Source: Candidatus Parcubacteria bacterium (GTDB lineage: Bacteria > Patescibacteriota > Saccharimonadia > Saccharimonadales > Saccharimonadaceae). Taken from it: a stretch of 15,403 nt of DNA. This document shows positions 1-6,317 of the stretch, piece after piece (the stretch's first letter is position 1; the number at the start of each line of letters is the position of its first letter). A program made the position numbers and the translations under genes. The notes below the pieces were generated by a model, which did no database searches, had not been told where the DNA came from, and worked only from the letters and a program-made list of their open reading frames with translations. The stretch covers positions 1-15,403 of the forward strand of contig JAEWBQ010000016.1 of assembly GCA_023391075.1 (NCBI GenBank). Reading direction: 5' to 3'.

Positions 1-1
1 C

Positions 2-538
2 CTGATGGCGATCGCACCAACCGCCAACATCGCCCATATTGCCGGTACGACGCCGGGCATCGACCCACAGTTCTCACAGATCTTTAGCCGCTCGACTTTG
101 AACGGCAAGTTCCTCGAAGTCAACGCCAACCTGACCCGCGACCTCAAAGACCTGGGTATCTGGGAACAGGTCAAGGACGAGCTGCTGATCCGCCAAGGCG
201 ACATTTCGGAAATCGAAGCGATCCCAGAAAATCTGAAGCGCATCTACAAGACGAGCTTCCAGCTGAGCCCATACGCCTTCATCGAAGTCGCCGCCCGTGC
301 CCAGAAGTGGGTCGACCAAGCGATCAGCCGCAACATGTACCTGGAAACCCGCGACATCGACGAGTACGAAAAGATCTACCTCGAAGCATGGCGTCGCGGC
401 CTCAAGACGACCTACTACCTGCACGTCAAGCCGCGTCACCAATCAGAACAGACGACCGTGTCGAGCAATACCAACAAGGTCCGCGTCGGCAGTGCCAGTG
501 GCGGCCGCACCGGCTTTGGGTTTGCTAAGCGATCATAA
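2..538 (+). CDS. nrdA: Ribonucleoside-diphosphate reductase alpha subunit, C-terminal part (5' truncated by window)
   Basis: This is the C-terminal ~179 residues of the large catalytic subunit of class I RNR, which reduces ribonucleotides to deoxyribonucleotides in the cytoplasm. The reading frame is open from base 2, so the gene begins before the window. The opening segment LMAIAPTANIAHIAGTTPGI is the conserved strand-loop of the family's catalytic barrel. The tyrosine pair encoded at 413-418 (KTTYY) corresponds to the radical-relay tyrosines 730/731 of E. coli NrdA. After it comes a ~33-residue polar tail ending GFGFAKRS with no cysteine at all. Family members normally end with a C-x2-C or C-x4-C pair that re-reduces the active site. 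The stop codon overlaps the ribosome binding site of the next gene, and nrdB follows. The family call is secure; the missing tail cysteines are read directly from the sequence. Confidence 0.95.
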   Translation: MMAIAPTANIAHIAGTTPGIDPQFSQIFSRSTLNGKFLEVNANLTRDLKDLGIWEQVKDELLIRQGDISEIEAIPENLKRIYKTSFQLSPYAFIEVAARAQKWVDQAISRNMYLETRDIDEYEKIYLEAWRRGLKTTYYLHVKPRHQSEQTTVSSNTNKVRVGSASGGRTGFGFAKRS

Positions 539-551
539 GGAGGGAAGGGCA

Positions 552-764
552 ATGAACGATACGTACGTCAAAGACCCGACGACCGAAGACATGGCACGCA
601 CCATTCGTGCGCAGTACCAAGCGCAGCTGCAAGCGGCCCTGAGCCGCTACGCCGCCATCGAGCGTCAGATGACCCGGGCTGCTCACGAAGTAAAGCGGAT
701 CGAACACCACCTCGCGAAGATCGACGCATTTTGTACCGACAATAATATCGCCACCAAGGCATAG
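552..764 (+). CDS. Small helical protein encoded between nrdA and nrdB (unknown function)
   Basis: I do not recognise this 70-aa protein. The start is fixed by a strong ribosome binding site, AAGGAGG at 537-543, which overlaps the nrdA stop codon and lies 8 nt before the ATG. The middle (about residues 12-60) is rich in Ala, Gln, Arg and Glu with regular hydrophobic spacing, and looks like one long helix or a short coiled coil. There is no signal peptide or membrane segment. One cysteine sits near the C-terminus (IDAFCTDNN). Its place between the two RNR subunit genes, 13 nt before nrdB, implies co-translation with them. It might be an accessory or assembly factor, but nothing in the sequence proves that. 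The polar composition and tight fit in the operon support a real gene. Confidence 0.8.
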   Translation: MNDTYVKDPTTEDMARTIRAQYQAQLQAALSRYAAIERQMTRAAHEVKRIEHHLAKIDAFCTDNNIATKA

Positions 765-777
765 AAAGGAGCATACT

Positions 778-1788
778 ATGGCAGATACGCAACTCACAGA
801 TAACGAGGCAAAAGGCATCCTGGGCTCCGGCCTGCGCGATGGCCTGCACCTCAAACCGGTCCGCTACCAGTGGGCTATGGACCTCTATAACCAAGCGGTC
901 GCCAACACCTGGTTCCCGAACGAAGTCCAGCTGGTCCAGGACCTGGCCGACTTTGAAAAGCTGACCGACGACGAGAAGCACGCCTTTAAAACCGTCATCA
1001 GCTACCTTAACCCGAACGAACTGTTGATCAACAAGTCACTGGCTTTCGGCATCTACCCGTACGTCAACGCCGCCGAAGCGCAGCTGTACCTCAGCAAGCA
1101 GATGTGGGAAGAAGCCAATCACTTCATGACGTTCGAATACATCATTGAGACCTTCCCGTTCAAGCGCGAAGAAATCTATGCCGCCGGCTTCGGTAAGAAG
1201 TCGCTAGCCGACAAAGCCGACTTCCAAAACAAGCACCTCGAGATCATGCTGTCACCAAACCTCGACATCCATACGCTCGAAGGCAAAAAAGACTTTGTCC
1301 GCAGCCTGGTCGCCTACAACATCGTGCTCGAAGGTATCTGGTTCTACTCCGGCTTCATGGTCGGCATGAGCTTCCGTCAGCGCAACCTGCTCCGCAACGT
1401 CGGCAGCCTGCTCGATTGGGTTACTAAGGACGAGAACCTGCACCTGACGTTCGGCATCAACCTGCTGCTCACCATTCTCGACGAGAACCCAGAGCTGCAG
1501 ACCGAAGAGTTCGCCAATGAAATTCGTGAGCTGATTCTCGAGGCGGTCCGCCTGGAAATCGCCTACAACAACGACATGCTGCCGCACGGCATCCTAGGTC
1601 TGAACGCCGACTACGTCAACCAGTACGTCCAGTTCATGACCGACCGCCGTCTGGAAGAGCTTGGCTTCGAAAAGGAATACAACGTGTCGAATCCTGCCAA
1701 ATGGATGGCGGCTGCTAACGACACGCTCGAGCTGGTCAACTTCTTTGAAAGCACCAACACCAATTACGAGGTCAATGCCGGCAACTAA
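778..1788 (+). CDS. nrdB: Ribonucleoside-diphosphate reductase beta subunit, class Ic-like (Phe at the radical site)
   Basis: This 336-aa protein is the small RNR subunit, which carries the dimetal cofactor that starts the radical in NrdA. Aligning by eye to E. coli NrdB gives metal ligands E81, E112, H115, E185, E219 and H222; the E81-E112 and E185-E219 spacings (31 and 34) equal those of E. coli. The residue matching the radical Tyr122 is F119 (in WEEANHFMTFEY), and the first ligand is Glu rather than Asp. Both features match Chlamydia class Ic NrdB, which uses a Mn/Fe cofactor instead of a tyrosyl radical. W45 and D218 match the relay pair W48/D237. Y331 in the C-terminal tail matches relay residue Tyr356. 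AAGGAG at 766-771 sits 6 nt before the ATG. Length is normal for the family. The class Ic assignment is inferred from residues only. Confidence 0.95.
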   Translation: MADTQLTDNEAKGILGSGLRDGLHLKPVRYQWAMDLYNQAVANTWFPNEVQLVQDLADFEKLTDDEKHAFKTVISYLNPNELLINKSLAFGIYPYVNAAEAQLYLSKQMWEEANHFMTFEYIIETFPFKREEIYAAGFGKKSLADKADFQNKHLEIMLSPNLDIHTLEGKKDFVRSLVAYNIVLEGIWFYSGFMVGMSFRQRNLLRNVGSLLDWVTKDENLHLTFGINLLLTILDENPELQTEEFANEIRELILEAVRLEIAYNNDMLPHGILGLNADYVNQYVQFMTDRRLEELGFEKEYNVSNPAKWMAAANDTLELVNFFESTNTNYEVNAGN

Positions 1789-1811
1789 CGGTACGAAGGG
1801 GAGGGGTGGTG

Positions 1812-2237
1812 ATGACAATTCACGATCAATCACGGCGCATCTTTCGCGAGAATTACATCGGCAGTCTCGCCACGGTGAACGAAGACGGGTCGCCGTGGTC
1901 GAGCCCGGTGCATCTGGTGGCGGACGACGTCTACGTCTACTGGTTGTCGACGCCGGATAAGCAGCACTCCCGGAACGTCGCCCGCCAGGCCGACGTCCAT
2001 GTGACACTGTTTTCGCCCGACGTCGCTCGCGGACTACAGGGTGTCTACATTAGCGGCCGGGCAGAGCGCTTGTCGGCGCACCATCAGCCGCATGTTTTTC
2101 AGTTGATGTGCGACCGGGTGGGTGTGGAAAACATGCCGCGCGGTATGGAAAAATCCGACGCTTACAGGGTGCCGATCGGCGCTCCGGATGTGGAAAAATC
2201 CACTGGCAACTGTTGGTATTTTTACAGCCAAAAATGA
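1812..2237 (+). CDS. Pyridoxamine 5'-phosphate oxidase-like flavin-binding split-barrel protein
   Basis: This 141-aa protein has the pattern of the PNPOx-like FMN-binding split barrel. A strand SLATVNEDGSPWSSPVHLV (about residues 18-36) is followed by VYVYWLST, then a KQHSRNVARQADVHVTLF segment, and later GVYISGRAERL. Proteins of this type bind FMN, F420 or heme and include small reductases as well as PNP oxidase itself. It is too short and divergent to be called true PdxH. The start is ATG at 1812: GGAGG at 1800-1804 lies 7 nt ahead of it, whereas two in-frame GTGs at 1806 and 1809 are too close to that site. It begins 23 nt after nrdB and is probably on the same transcript. It may supply a redox function near RNR, but no partner can be named. 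Confidence 0.8.
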   Translation: MTIHDQSRRIFRENYIGSLATVNEDGSPWSSPVHLVADDVYVYWLSTPDKQHSRNVARQADVHVTLFSPDVARGLQGVYISGRAERLSAHHQPHVFQLMCDRVGVENMPRGMEKSDAYRVPIGAPDVEKSTGNCWYFYSQK

Positions 2238-2245
2238 CTAGCAAA

Positions 2246-2294
2246 ACGCTATAGGTAGCGTATAATTAACCTTAAGCGACGCTAATACACATAC
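2246..2294 (+). promoter_or_regulatory. Promoter with NrdR-like palindrome (box 2246-2261; half box 2279-2294)
   Basis: A -10 element TATAAT lies at 2261-2266, about 68 nt before the ATG of the 58-aa gene. A perfect 16-bp dyad with arms ACGCTA and TAGCGT and a 4-nt centre (2246-2261) abuts it. This resembles the NrdR box consensus acaCwAtATaTwGtgt (12 of 16 by eye). A second ACGCTA half-site starts at 2279, exactly 33 bp after the first box starts, but its right half is not conserved. The same TAGCGT half and the same 33-bp offset recur before pyrG. NrdR is the usual ATP/dATP-sensing repressor of RNR genes. The dyad is seen directly; the identity of the regulator is inferred. Confidence 0.55.
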
Positions 2295-2334
2295 AAACAC
2301 ATCGCAGCATAAGTAGTTATAGAGGGGACTTACT

Positions 2335-2511
2335 ATGAACGCATCACAAATCATCAACGACGACATGACACTCGAAGAAAAGTTAGAAGCAATCGATAAA
2401 GCTATGGCAGCTGCACAGCAGCAAGCGCAAGAAGACGCACAGAACAAAGGCCTGCAGGTAACTGCACCGCTCGATCCTGCTGACCTCACGATGTGCCTGG
2501 GGTGCCAGTAG
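2335..2511 (+). CDS. 58-aa protein ending in C-x2-C-Gln; candidate detached NrdA redox tail
   Basis: This short gene has an AGAGGGG ribosome binding site (2321-2327) 7 nt before the ATG. The protein has a short N-terminal region, a strongly helical Ala/Gln/Glu-rich middle (about residues 12-38), a flexible stretch QVTAPLDPADLT, and a terminal CLGCQ with Cys54 and Cys57 (Gln58 last). A C-x2-C pair at the extreme C-terminus followed by Gln is what many class I NrdA proteins carry as their disulfide shuttle. The NrdA encoded just upstream has no such cysteines. The promoter also carries an NrdR-like palindrome. The combination suggests a trans-acting redox tail for RNR. Alternatives are a small zinc- or metal-binding peptide or an unrelated redox protein. 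The open reading frame and motif are directly visible; the role is inference. Confidence 0.75.
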   Translation: MNASQIINDDMTLEEKLEAIDKAMAAAQQQAQEDAQNKGLQVTAPLDPADLTMCLGCQ

Positions 2512-2512
2512 G

Positions 2513-2770
2513 ATGGAGCGCGGTATTTACGAACAGCCGGCACTTCCTCACGAGGAGCTTGAGGAGTTGGTTGGCTTTCATGAAGCGCGCAGTCGTGCGT
2601 ACGACCAGCTGAACAAGGCGGAACTGGAGCTGCAGCAATATGGCGACGTCGAGGACTTAGTGGGCGAATCTATCGTTGAGCGTTACAACGCGAACCGCCT
2701 AGCGGTACGAGCGCTGACGGCGGTTGGCATTGAGCGCAACTGGTTGAGTCGGGAACTAGTCGAAAACTAA
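2513..2770 (+). CDS. Small acidic helical protein (unknown function)
   Basis: This 85-aa protein is not recognised. It starts one base after the stop of the 58-aa gene (TAG-g-ATG) and is therefore probably translated by coupling; no good separate ribosome binding site is visible. It is acidic at the N-terminus (EELEELVGFHEARS) and predicted to be mostly helical. The C-terminal half contains RYNANRLAVRALTAVGIERNWL, split here only for description, which could form an amphipathic helix pair. It has no cysteine, signal peptide or membrane helix. It shares its transcript with the C-x2-C protein and ends just before a strong terminator, so the two form a two-gene unit that may belong to the RNR system. 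Confidence 0.7.
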   Translation: MERGIYEQPALPHEELEELVGFHEARSRAYDQLNKAELELQQYGDVEDLVGESIVERYNANRLAVRALTAVGIERNWLSRELVEN

Positions 2771-2785
2771 GAACGTACTTATACG

Positions 2786-2815
2786 AAACGGGCGGGCAAA
2801 GGCACGCCCGTTTTT
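2786..2815 (+). terminator. Rho-independent terminator
   Basis: The stem arms AAACGGGCG (2786-2794) and CGCCCGTTT (2805-2813) pair perfectly across a 10-nt loop, and a run of five T starts at 2811. It closes the transcript of the 58-aa and 85-aa genes. Confidence 0.85.
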
Positions 2816-2844
2816 ATGCCGAAGAGGCCGAAAGGATACAGGGA

Positions 2845-3819
2845 ATGAAAATCACGATTTGCGGCTCGATGTTTCACGAGCCGAGCATGGCAGCGGCTGC
2901 CGCGACCCTGCGCGAGCTGGGCTACGAGGTCGACAAGCCGAATGTCGTCGAAGGCCATGTCTATGCTGACAATCTCGATGCCAACGCTGAACTGAAGCGC
3001 GGCTTCATCGACGAGCACTTCCGCAAGATCGACACGTCCGACGCTATCTTGGTGATCAACGAAGCCAAAAACGGCATCGACAATTATATCGGCGGCAACA
3101 CCCTGATCGAGATTGCCTACGCCTATGCCCACGGTCTCGACATTTTTTTGCTTAATCCTGTACCCGAGGTCAGCTATGCCGATGAAATCCGCGGCATGAA
3201 CCCGGTGATTTTGGACGGTGACGTGGCAAAGGTGGCAGCTTACTTTGCTGGCCTACCAAAGGCATACATATCGAGTGAAAGCCCCGTCAAACATCTGGCG
3301 GTCAGTCGGGCATTTCGCAGGGCGGGCGTGTCGGTTCAGACCGTGGCAGTACCGATGCCATCGGGTGTGAACGAGCAGCCACGTTCAATTGACGAGACGT
3401 ATGAAGGCGCAATTAACCGCCATACGCAGCTAGTGGAAACCTGTAACCCAACAGCGGAGGATTACATGGTAACGATCGAAAGCGGCATCTTTACGCCGCG
3501 TAGCGAGCACAATTACTTTGGTACGACCACGCTAGTGGCCGAGAAAAACGGTGAACGTCATGTCGGCATCGACACGGACATTGAGTTCCCGAAGCATATG
3601 ACCGACCGTGTGCCGAGTGAATTTAAAGATTTGGGCGAGCTTGTCAAAACCGAGTACGGTGCCGCGACCAGCGACCCGTTCCCGTACTTTACGGGCGGCA
3701 AGCTGACGCGTACGAAGGTTCTGGAGAGCGCATTGTATAACGTATTGATTCAATTTGCGGCCGGTGAGGAACTTACTGCCCACGAGGTAGATCACCCCAC
3801 GGCGCGCCTGGCGCAGTAA
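2845..3819 (+). CDS. Fusion: nucleoside 2-deoxyribosyltransferase-like domain + YjjX-type inosine/xanthosine triphosphatase (DUF84)
   Basis: This 324-aa protein has two domains. Residues 1-135 resemble the nucleoside 2-deoxyribosyltransferase fold: KITICGSMF at the start, DAILVIN around residues 66-72, and GGNTLIEIAYAYAHG (83-97), where E89 sits where the family has its catalytic Glu. Residues 147-306 match the YjjX/DUF84 non-canonical purine NTP phosphatase family: VPMPSGVNEQPRSIDETYEGA, YMVTIESGIF (207-216) and FTGGKLTRTKVLESAL (282-297). That family hydrolyses ITP and XTP to keep damaged purines out of nucleic acids. AAAGGA at 2831-2836 lies 8 nt before the ATG. The gene follows a terminator, so it is probably transcribed on its own. 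It ends 2 nt from the stop of a convergent gene. Domain assignments are by motif recognition; substrate and activity of the N-terminal domain are uncertain. Confidence 0.8.
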   Translation: MKITICGSMFHEPSMAAAAATLRELGYEVDKPNVVEGHVYADNLDANAELKRGFIDEHFRKIDTSDAILVINEAKNGIDNYIGGNTLIEIAYAYAHGLDIFLLNPVPEVSYADEIRGMNPVILDGDVAKVAAYFAGLPKAYISSESPVKHLAVSRAFRRAGVSVQTVAVPMPSGVNEQPRSIDETYEGAINRHTQLVETCNPTAEDYMVTIESGIFTPRSEHNYFGTTTLVAEKNGERHVGIDTDIEFPKHMTDRVPSEFKDLGELVKTEYGAATSDPFPYFTGGKLTRTKVLESALYNVLIQFAAGEELTAHEVDHPTARLAQ

Positions 3820-3821
3820 CT

Positions 3822-5255
3822 TTAGTAGAGCATGCTTGCCTGGAGCGCACGTTCACCGAGTGTACGGTTGGTGCGCTTGTGCAGGGTGTATTCCCCATTA
3901 TTACAGCGAAGTTCATATTCCTTGCCAAACTGTTCAGGTGGGCAGGTAAGTAGCTGTATTGCTTTCTTGGTGTAGGCTTCGTACATGTCTTGGTCGGCAA
4001 CCGACGTAAATTTGAGAGGCCTTGCACCGTTGGCGCGGGCATCTGCTTTAGGGAGGGATAACGTCGCGCGCCAGGAAGTGTGGGCACTGTAGGCCTGACG
4101 GAACAGATACCCGGCGTGCTTCTTGGCAATCGGACTGATTGCGACGGCATCTTCGCCGGTTACGCGGCCGTCGGTATCGTGGTTCTGAATCACCAGCCCA
4201 ATGTAATCGGGGCGGATAGCGACACCGTTTTCGTCGGTCACGGCATTGCCGATTTGGCGACCATGAACGTAGTAGCAGCGCTCAGTGCCGAGCGCGGAAC
4301 GAAGGGTTTCCAGGACGCCGACGCGCTTCAGGTCGACCATCTCGCGGTCCTGGCTACCCAAGGACTCGTACAGACGCTCGGTGTACTCACGGATGTCGGT
4401 GCCGGGCGGTAAGATTGAGAAGTCGACTTCTTGACCACCGAAATTCGTCTCGAGGGTCGCGGAAGCTTCATCTTCCTCGCTCCATGCTAGCCAGTCGGTA
4501 TTGTATGTTTCAATCTCCTGTTCAATAAAGGCGCGCAGCTCTGGATTGCGAAGTTCGCCGAAAACCCGGCTGATATCTTGTCGGGCACGCTGTGGGTTGT
4601 CGCCGACGATACGGAAGTAGTCGCGCATCTTTTCGCTGATGTAAACAGCGTGCTGATCGATCTGTTCAGGGGTCATGAGGCCGGCAGCCAGAGGCGAGTC
4701 ATTCATCAGGGTGTTATAGGTGCCACTAGTGTAGTGTTGGACGATTTGTGGCATTTTGCCGCTCCGGGCAAAGGCGGTAATCAGAATGGGGCTGCTGGCT
4801 GCACTCGTCATAAACATGTCCATATTTGGCTCGTGCGTCTCCGGGTCGAAGATTTCCTCGGCAATGTTCATGTGATCCAGGAAGACCTGTTCCTGTTCGA
4901 ATTTATTAAGTGATTTTGCGGCAGATGGATCGCTTGCCAGGTCGAGCCCGTGAGCCTGCATCCATTCGTCTGCCAGTATCAATGAGTTTGCGGTCATCAG
5001 CTGAGTCGATTTAAAGTCCTCAGGGGTTGGATCTTCCAGGGTCGTAAAGAGATACCGTGCTGCGACGAGATCGGCAATGGTGTGTGGGGAGGCTTCCCTG
5101 GCATTTTCAAAGAGAGCAGGCGACAGATTCAATACCTTCGTTAGTCGTTCGTAGCCGACAGGGTCGGGAGATGAAGCGATTTCGGCGGGAGCTGGGGTCT
5201 CAGCGGTTCGACGTGGCTTGCGTACCTGGGGCGTATAGGTTTTCGACTTTTTCAT
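3822..5255 (-). CDS. 477-aa cytoplasmic protein of unknown function, leaderless transcript
   Basis: I do not recognise this protein. The N-terminal ~30 residues are basic and Pro/Ala-rich (KKSKTYTPQVRKPRR), and look disordered. The remainder is a mixed acidic, mostly helical sequence. Near residues 310-400 it becomes more strand-like, with YYVHGRQIGNAVTDENG and IRPDYIGLVIQNHDTDGR, perhaps a small beta-rich domain. There is no signal peptide, membrane helix or recognised catalytic motif. The ATG at 5255 has no ribosome binding site, but a near-consensus promoter ends 8 nt upstream, so the mRNA should begin at or next to the ATG. Base use matches neighbouring housekeeping genes, which argues for a resident gene. 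It converges with the deoxyribosyltransferase/YjjX fusion gene with a 2-nt gap and no terminator. Confidence 0.8.
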   Translation of the reverse strand: MKKSKTYTPQVRKPRRTAETPAPAEIASSPDPVGYERLTKVLNLSPALFENAREASPHTIADLVAARYLFTTLEDPTPEDFKSTQLMTANSLILADEWMQAHGLDLASDPSAAKSLNKFEQEQVFLDHMNIAEEIFDPETHEPNMDMFMTSAASSPILITAFARSGKMPQIVQHYTSGTYNTLMNDSPLAAGLMTPEQIDQHAVYISEKMRDYFRIVGDNPQRARQDISRVFGELRNPELRAFIEQEIETYNTDWLAWSEEDEASATLETNFGGQEVDFSILPPGTDIREYTERLYESLGSQDREMVDLKRVGVLETLRSALGTERCYYVHGRQIGNAVTDENGVAIRPDYIGLVIQNHDTDGRVTGEDAVAISPIAKKHAGYLFRQAYSAHTSWRATLSLPKADARANGARPLKFTSVADQDMYEAYTKKAIQLLTCPPEQFGKEYELRCNNGEYTLHKRTNRTLGERALQASMLY

Positions 5256-5292
5256 AGGTATAAATTATACCAACTTTTTAGCAAAAAGTCAA
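5256..5292 (-). promoter_or_regulatory. Near-consensus sigma-70-type promoter, leaderless, with dyad over the -10
   Basis: On the minus strand, TTGACT (5292-5287), a 17-nt spacer and TATAAT (5269-5264) are followed by only 8 nt before the ATG at 5255. A perfect dyad, GGTATAA-a-TTATACC (5257-5271), covers the -10 and the expected start site. It may be an operator or may simply follow from the self-complementary AT core. Confidence 0.75.
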
Positions 5293-5310
5293 TGCCGTAC
5301 AGAGGTTAGA

Positions 5311-5520
5311 CTAATAGCAACCTTGGTGGTGGGTGAGGCCGGCATTGAGGCCCTCATTGGGGTCGTTGTGGCAGATGGGAGCTGGACGGTTGATATATGC
5401 CACAATCTTATAGGTGACGCCGGCGCACAGTCCAATAATCGCGAGGATAATGACGGTTCGTATAACGATAGACCGCGGCCAAAGCATTCGACGAATGCGG
5501 GACGAGCGAGGAGTTTTCAT
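5311..5520 (-). CDS. Small single-helix membrane protein (unknown function)
   Basis: This 69-aa protein has a basic N-terminus (KTPRSSRIRRMLWPRS), one hydrophobic helix at about residues 18-42 (IVIRTVIILAIIGLCAGVTY), and a short outer tail with two cysteines (PICHNDPNEG... and GCY at the end), which might form a disulfide. The basic-in topology predicts the tail faces outward. The ATG at 5520 is chosen over an upstream in-frame ATG at 5553 because an extended -10 (TGC-TATGAT, 5538-5530) lies 9 nt before it, giving a leaderless mRNA; the upstream start would be ahead of the transcription start. Family not recognised. Confidence 0.6.
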   Translation of the reverse strand: MKTPRSSRIRRMLWPRSIVIRTVIILAIIGLCAGVTYKIVAYINRPAPICHNDPNEGLNAGLTHHQGCY

Positions 5521-5529
5521 ACTAGTTCT

Positions 5530-5538
5530 ATCATAGCA
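5530..5538 (-). promoter_or_regulatory. Extended -10 promoter for the 69-aa membrane protein
   Basis: TGC followed by TATGAT on the minus strand, 9 nt before the ATG at 5520. No convincing -35 is seen at the 17-nt spacing, as is common for extended -10 promoters. Confidence 0.5.
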
Positions 5539-5568
5539 GAAGCTTTCGGGCATGCTGACGGCTAGTGG

Positions 5569-5762
5569 ATGAAAAGATACACGAACTGTCTTTCTGCTAT
5601 TTTGTCATCAGCTTTCGCGGCACCTGAGGTTATTGCTCAAACTTATGACCAAGAACCTCTTGGCAAGCGTATTTGATATTATCCGGGAATTGGTGTAACT
5701 TTGCTGCCAAGATTAATGCTAAAGGTAGCAATAATAAGAACGACCACTCGGTTTGGTTTTAG
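5569..5762 (+). pseudogene. Possible remnant of a secreted-protein gene; otherwise empty, AT-rich gap 5521-5846
   Basis: The 326-bp gap between the divergent genes holds no intact long frame. An ATG at 5569 opens a 35-codon frame whose product begins like a signal peptide (MKRYTNCLSAILSSAFAAPE) and stops at TGA 5674-5676. In another frame, just downstream, 5697-5762 reads NFAAKINAKGSNNKNDHSVW, which has the composition of a real protein. A shift plus a stop could explain both as one broken gene for a small exported protein. No ribosome binding site is visible before the ATG. This is weak evidence; it may equally be ordinary intergenic DNA. Confidence 0.25.
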
Positions 5763-5822
5763 CTGTATAAGTTCTGAGTTTGCTGGTATGATTGAAGTAA
5801 TTTATTAAATATTCATAATAGC

Positions 5823-5838
5823 TACAATACTTATGAGG
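5823..5838 (+). promoter_or_regulatory. Probable -10 (TACAAT) and ribosome binding site (GAGG) for the DUF3761-like gene
   Basis: TACAAT at 5823-5828 is followed by GAGG at 5835-5838, 8 nt before the ATG at 5847. No good -35 is seen in the AT-rich DNA upstream. Confidence 0.4.
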
Positions 5839-5846
5839 TTAATTAT

Positions 5847-6317
5847 ATGAAGAAGAAGATTATTCTCGGCACACTTGTAGGAGGACTTCTCCTTCTTGGG
5901 GTAGCCACTAGTGGAAACGGCGACCCTTCAAAGCAAAGTAACCTTCAAACCTCAAGTGCATTAAAGCCCGATAAAACCTCAAGCTTAAAGGCGCCGACCT
6001 GCGATGGCTCTATCGTAACCACCAGCTGCACTGTAGATGGTATAAGCTACAAAACATATATTCATCATCCTGCTGTTGCGGAGAAGTCTCATACAGAGAC
6101 GGTAACTACATATCGTCAAGAAACCAGTGGCTATTGCACACTATGTAGTGACGGAACTTATTCTCCGTCTTGCGCAACCGGTAGAGGTGCCTGCTCACAT
6201 CACGGCGGGGTGGCACAATGGAATGCGCCGGTCACAAGAAATGTGCCTGTGACTAGCACAAAAACTGTTATTGATCAGGCGGCGCAAGACTCCTATGATG
6301 AGAAAGTCCAAGAGTGA
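5847..6317 (+). CDS. Membrane-anchored or secreted DUF3761-like protein
   Basis: This 156-aa protein starts with a basic stretch and a hydrophobic helix (KKKIILGTLVGGLLLLGVA, residues 2-20), a signal peptide or membrane anchor. A Ser/Thr/Lys-rich linker follows (about 22-50). The C-terminal part carries CSDGTYSPSCATGRGACSHH then GGVAQWN (about residues 99-126). This matches the hallmark of DUF3761 proteins: a Cys-x-Asp-Gly-Thr-Tyr-Ser segment followed by a Cys-Ser-His-His-Gly-Gly-Val core. Seven cysteines in the mature part fit an exported, disulfide-bonded protein. Function of the family is not known to me. The DNA is more AT-rich than its neighbours, which may mark a more recent arrival. 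The 3' end overlaps the next gene by about 20 bases. Confidence 0.75.
   Translation: MKKKIILGTLVGGLLLLGVATSGNGDPSKQSNLQTSSALKPDKTSSLKAPTCDGSIVTTSCTVDGISYKTYIHHPAVAEKSHTETVTTYRQETSGYCTLCSDGTYSPSCATGRGACSHHGGVAQWNAPVTRNVPVTSTKTVIDQAAQDSYDEKVQE

Noticed and set aside
5674..5676. TGA read as glycine (alternative code) in the possible remnant
   Set aside because: Reading through gives a sequence that soon loses protein-like character, and no other gene in the window has internal TGA; the standard code fits everywhere.
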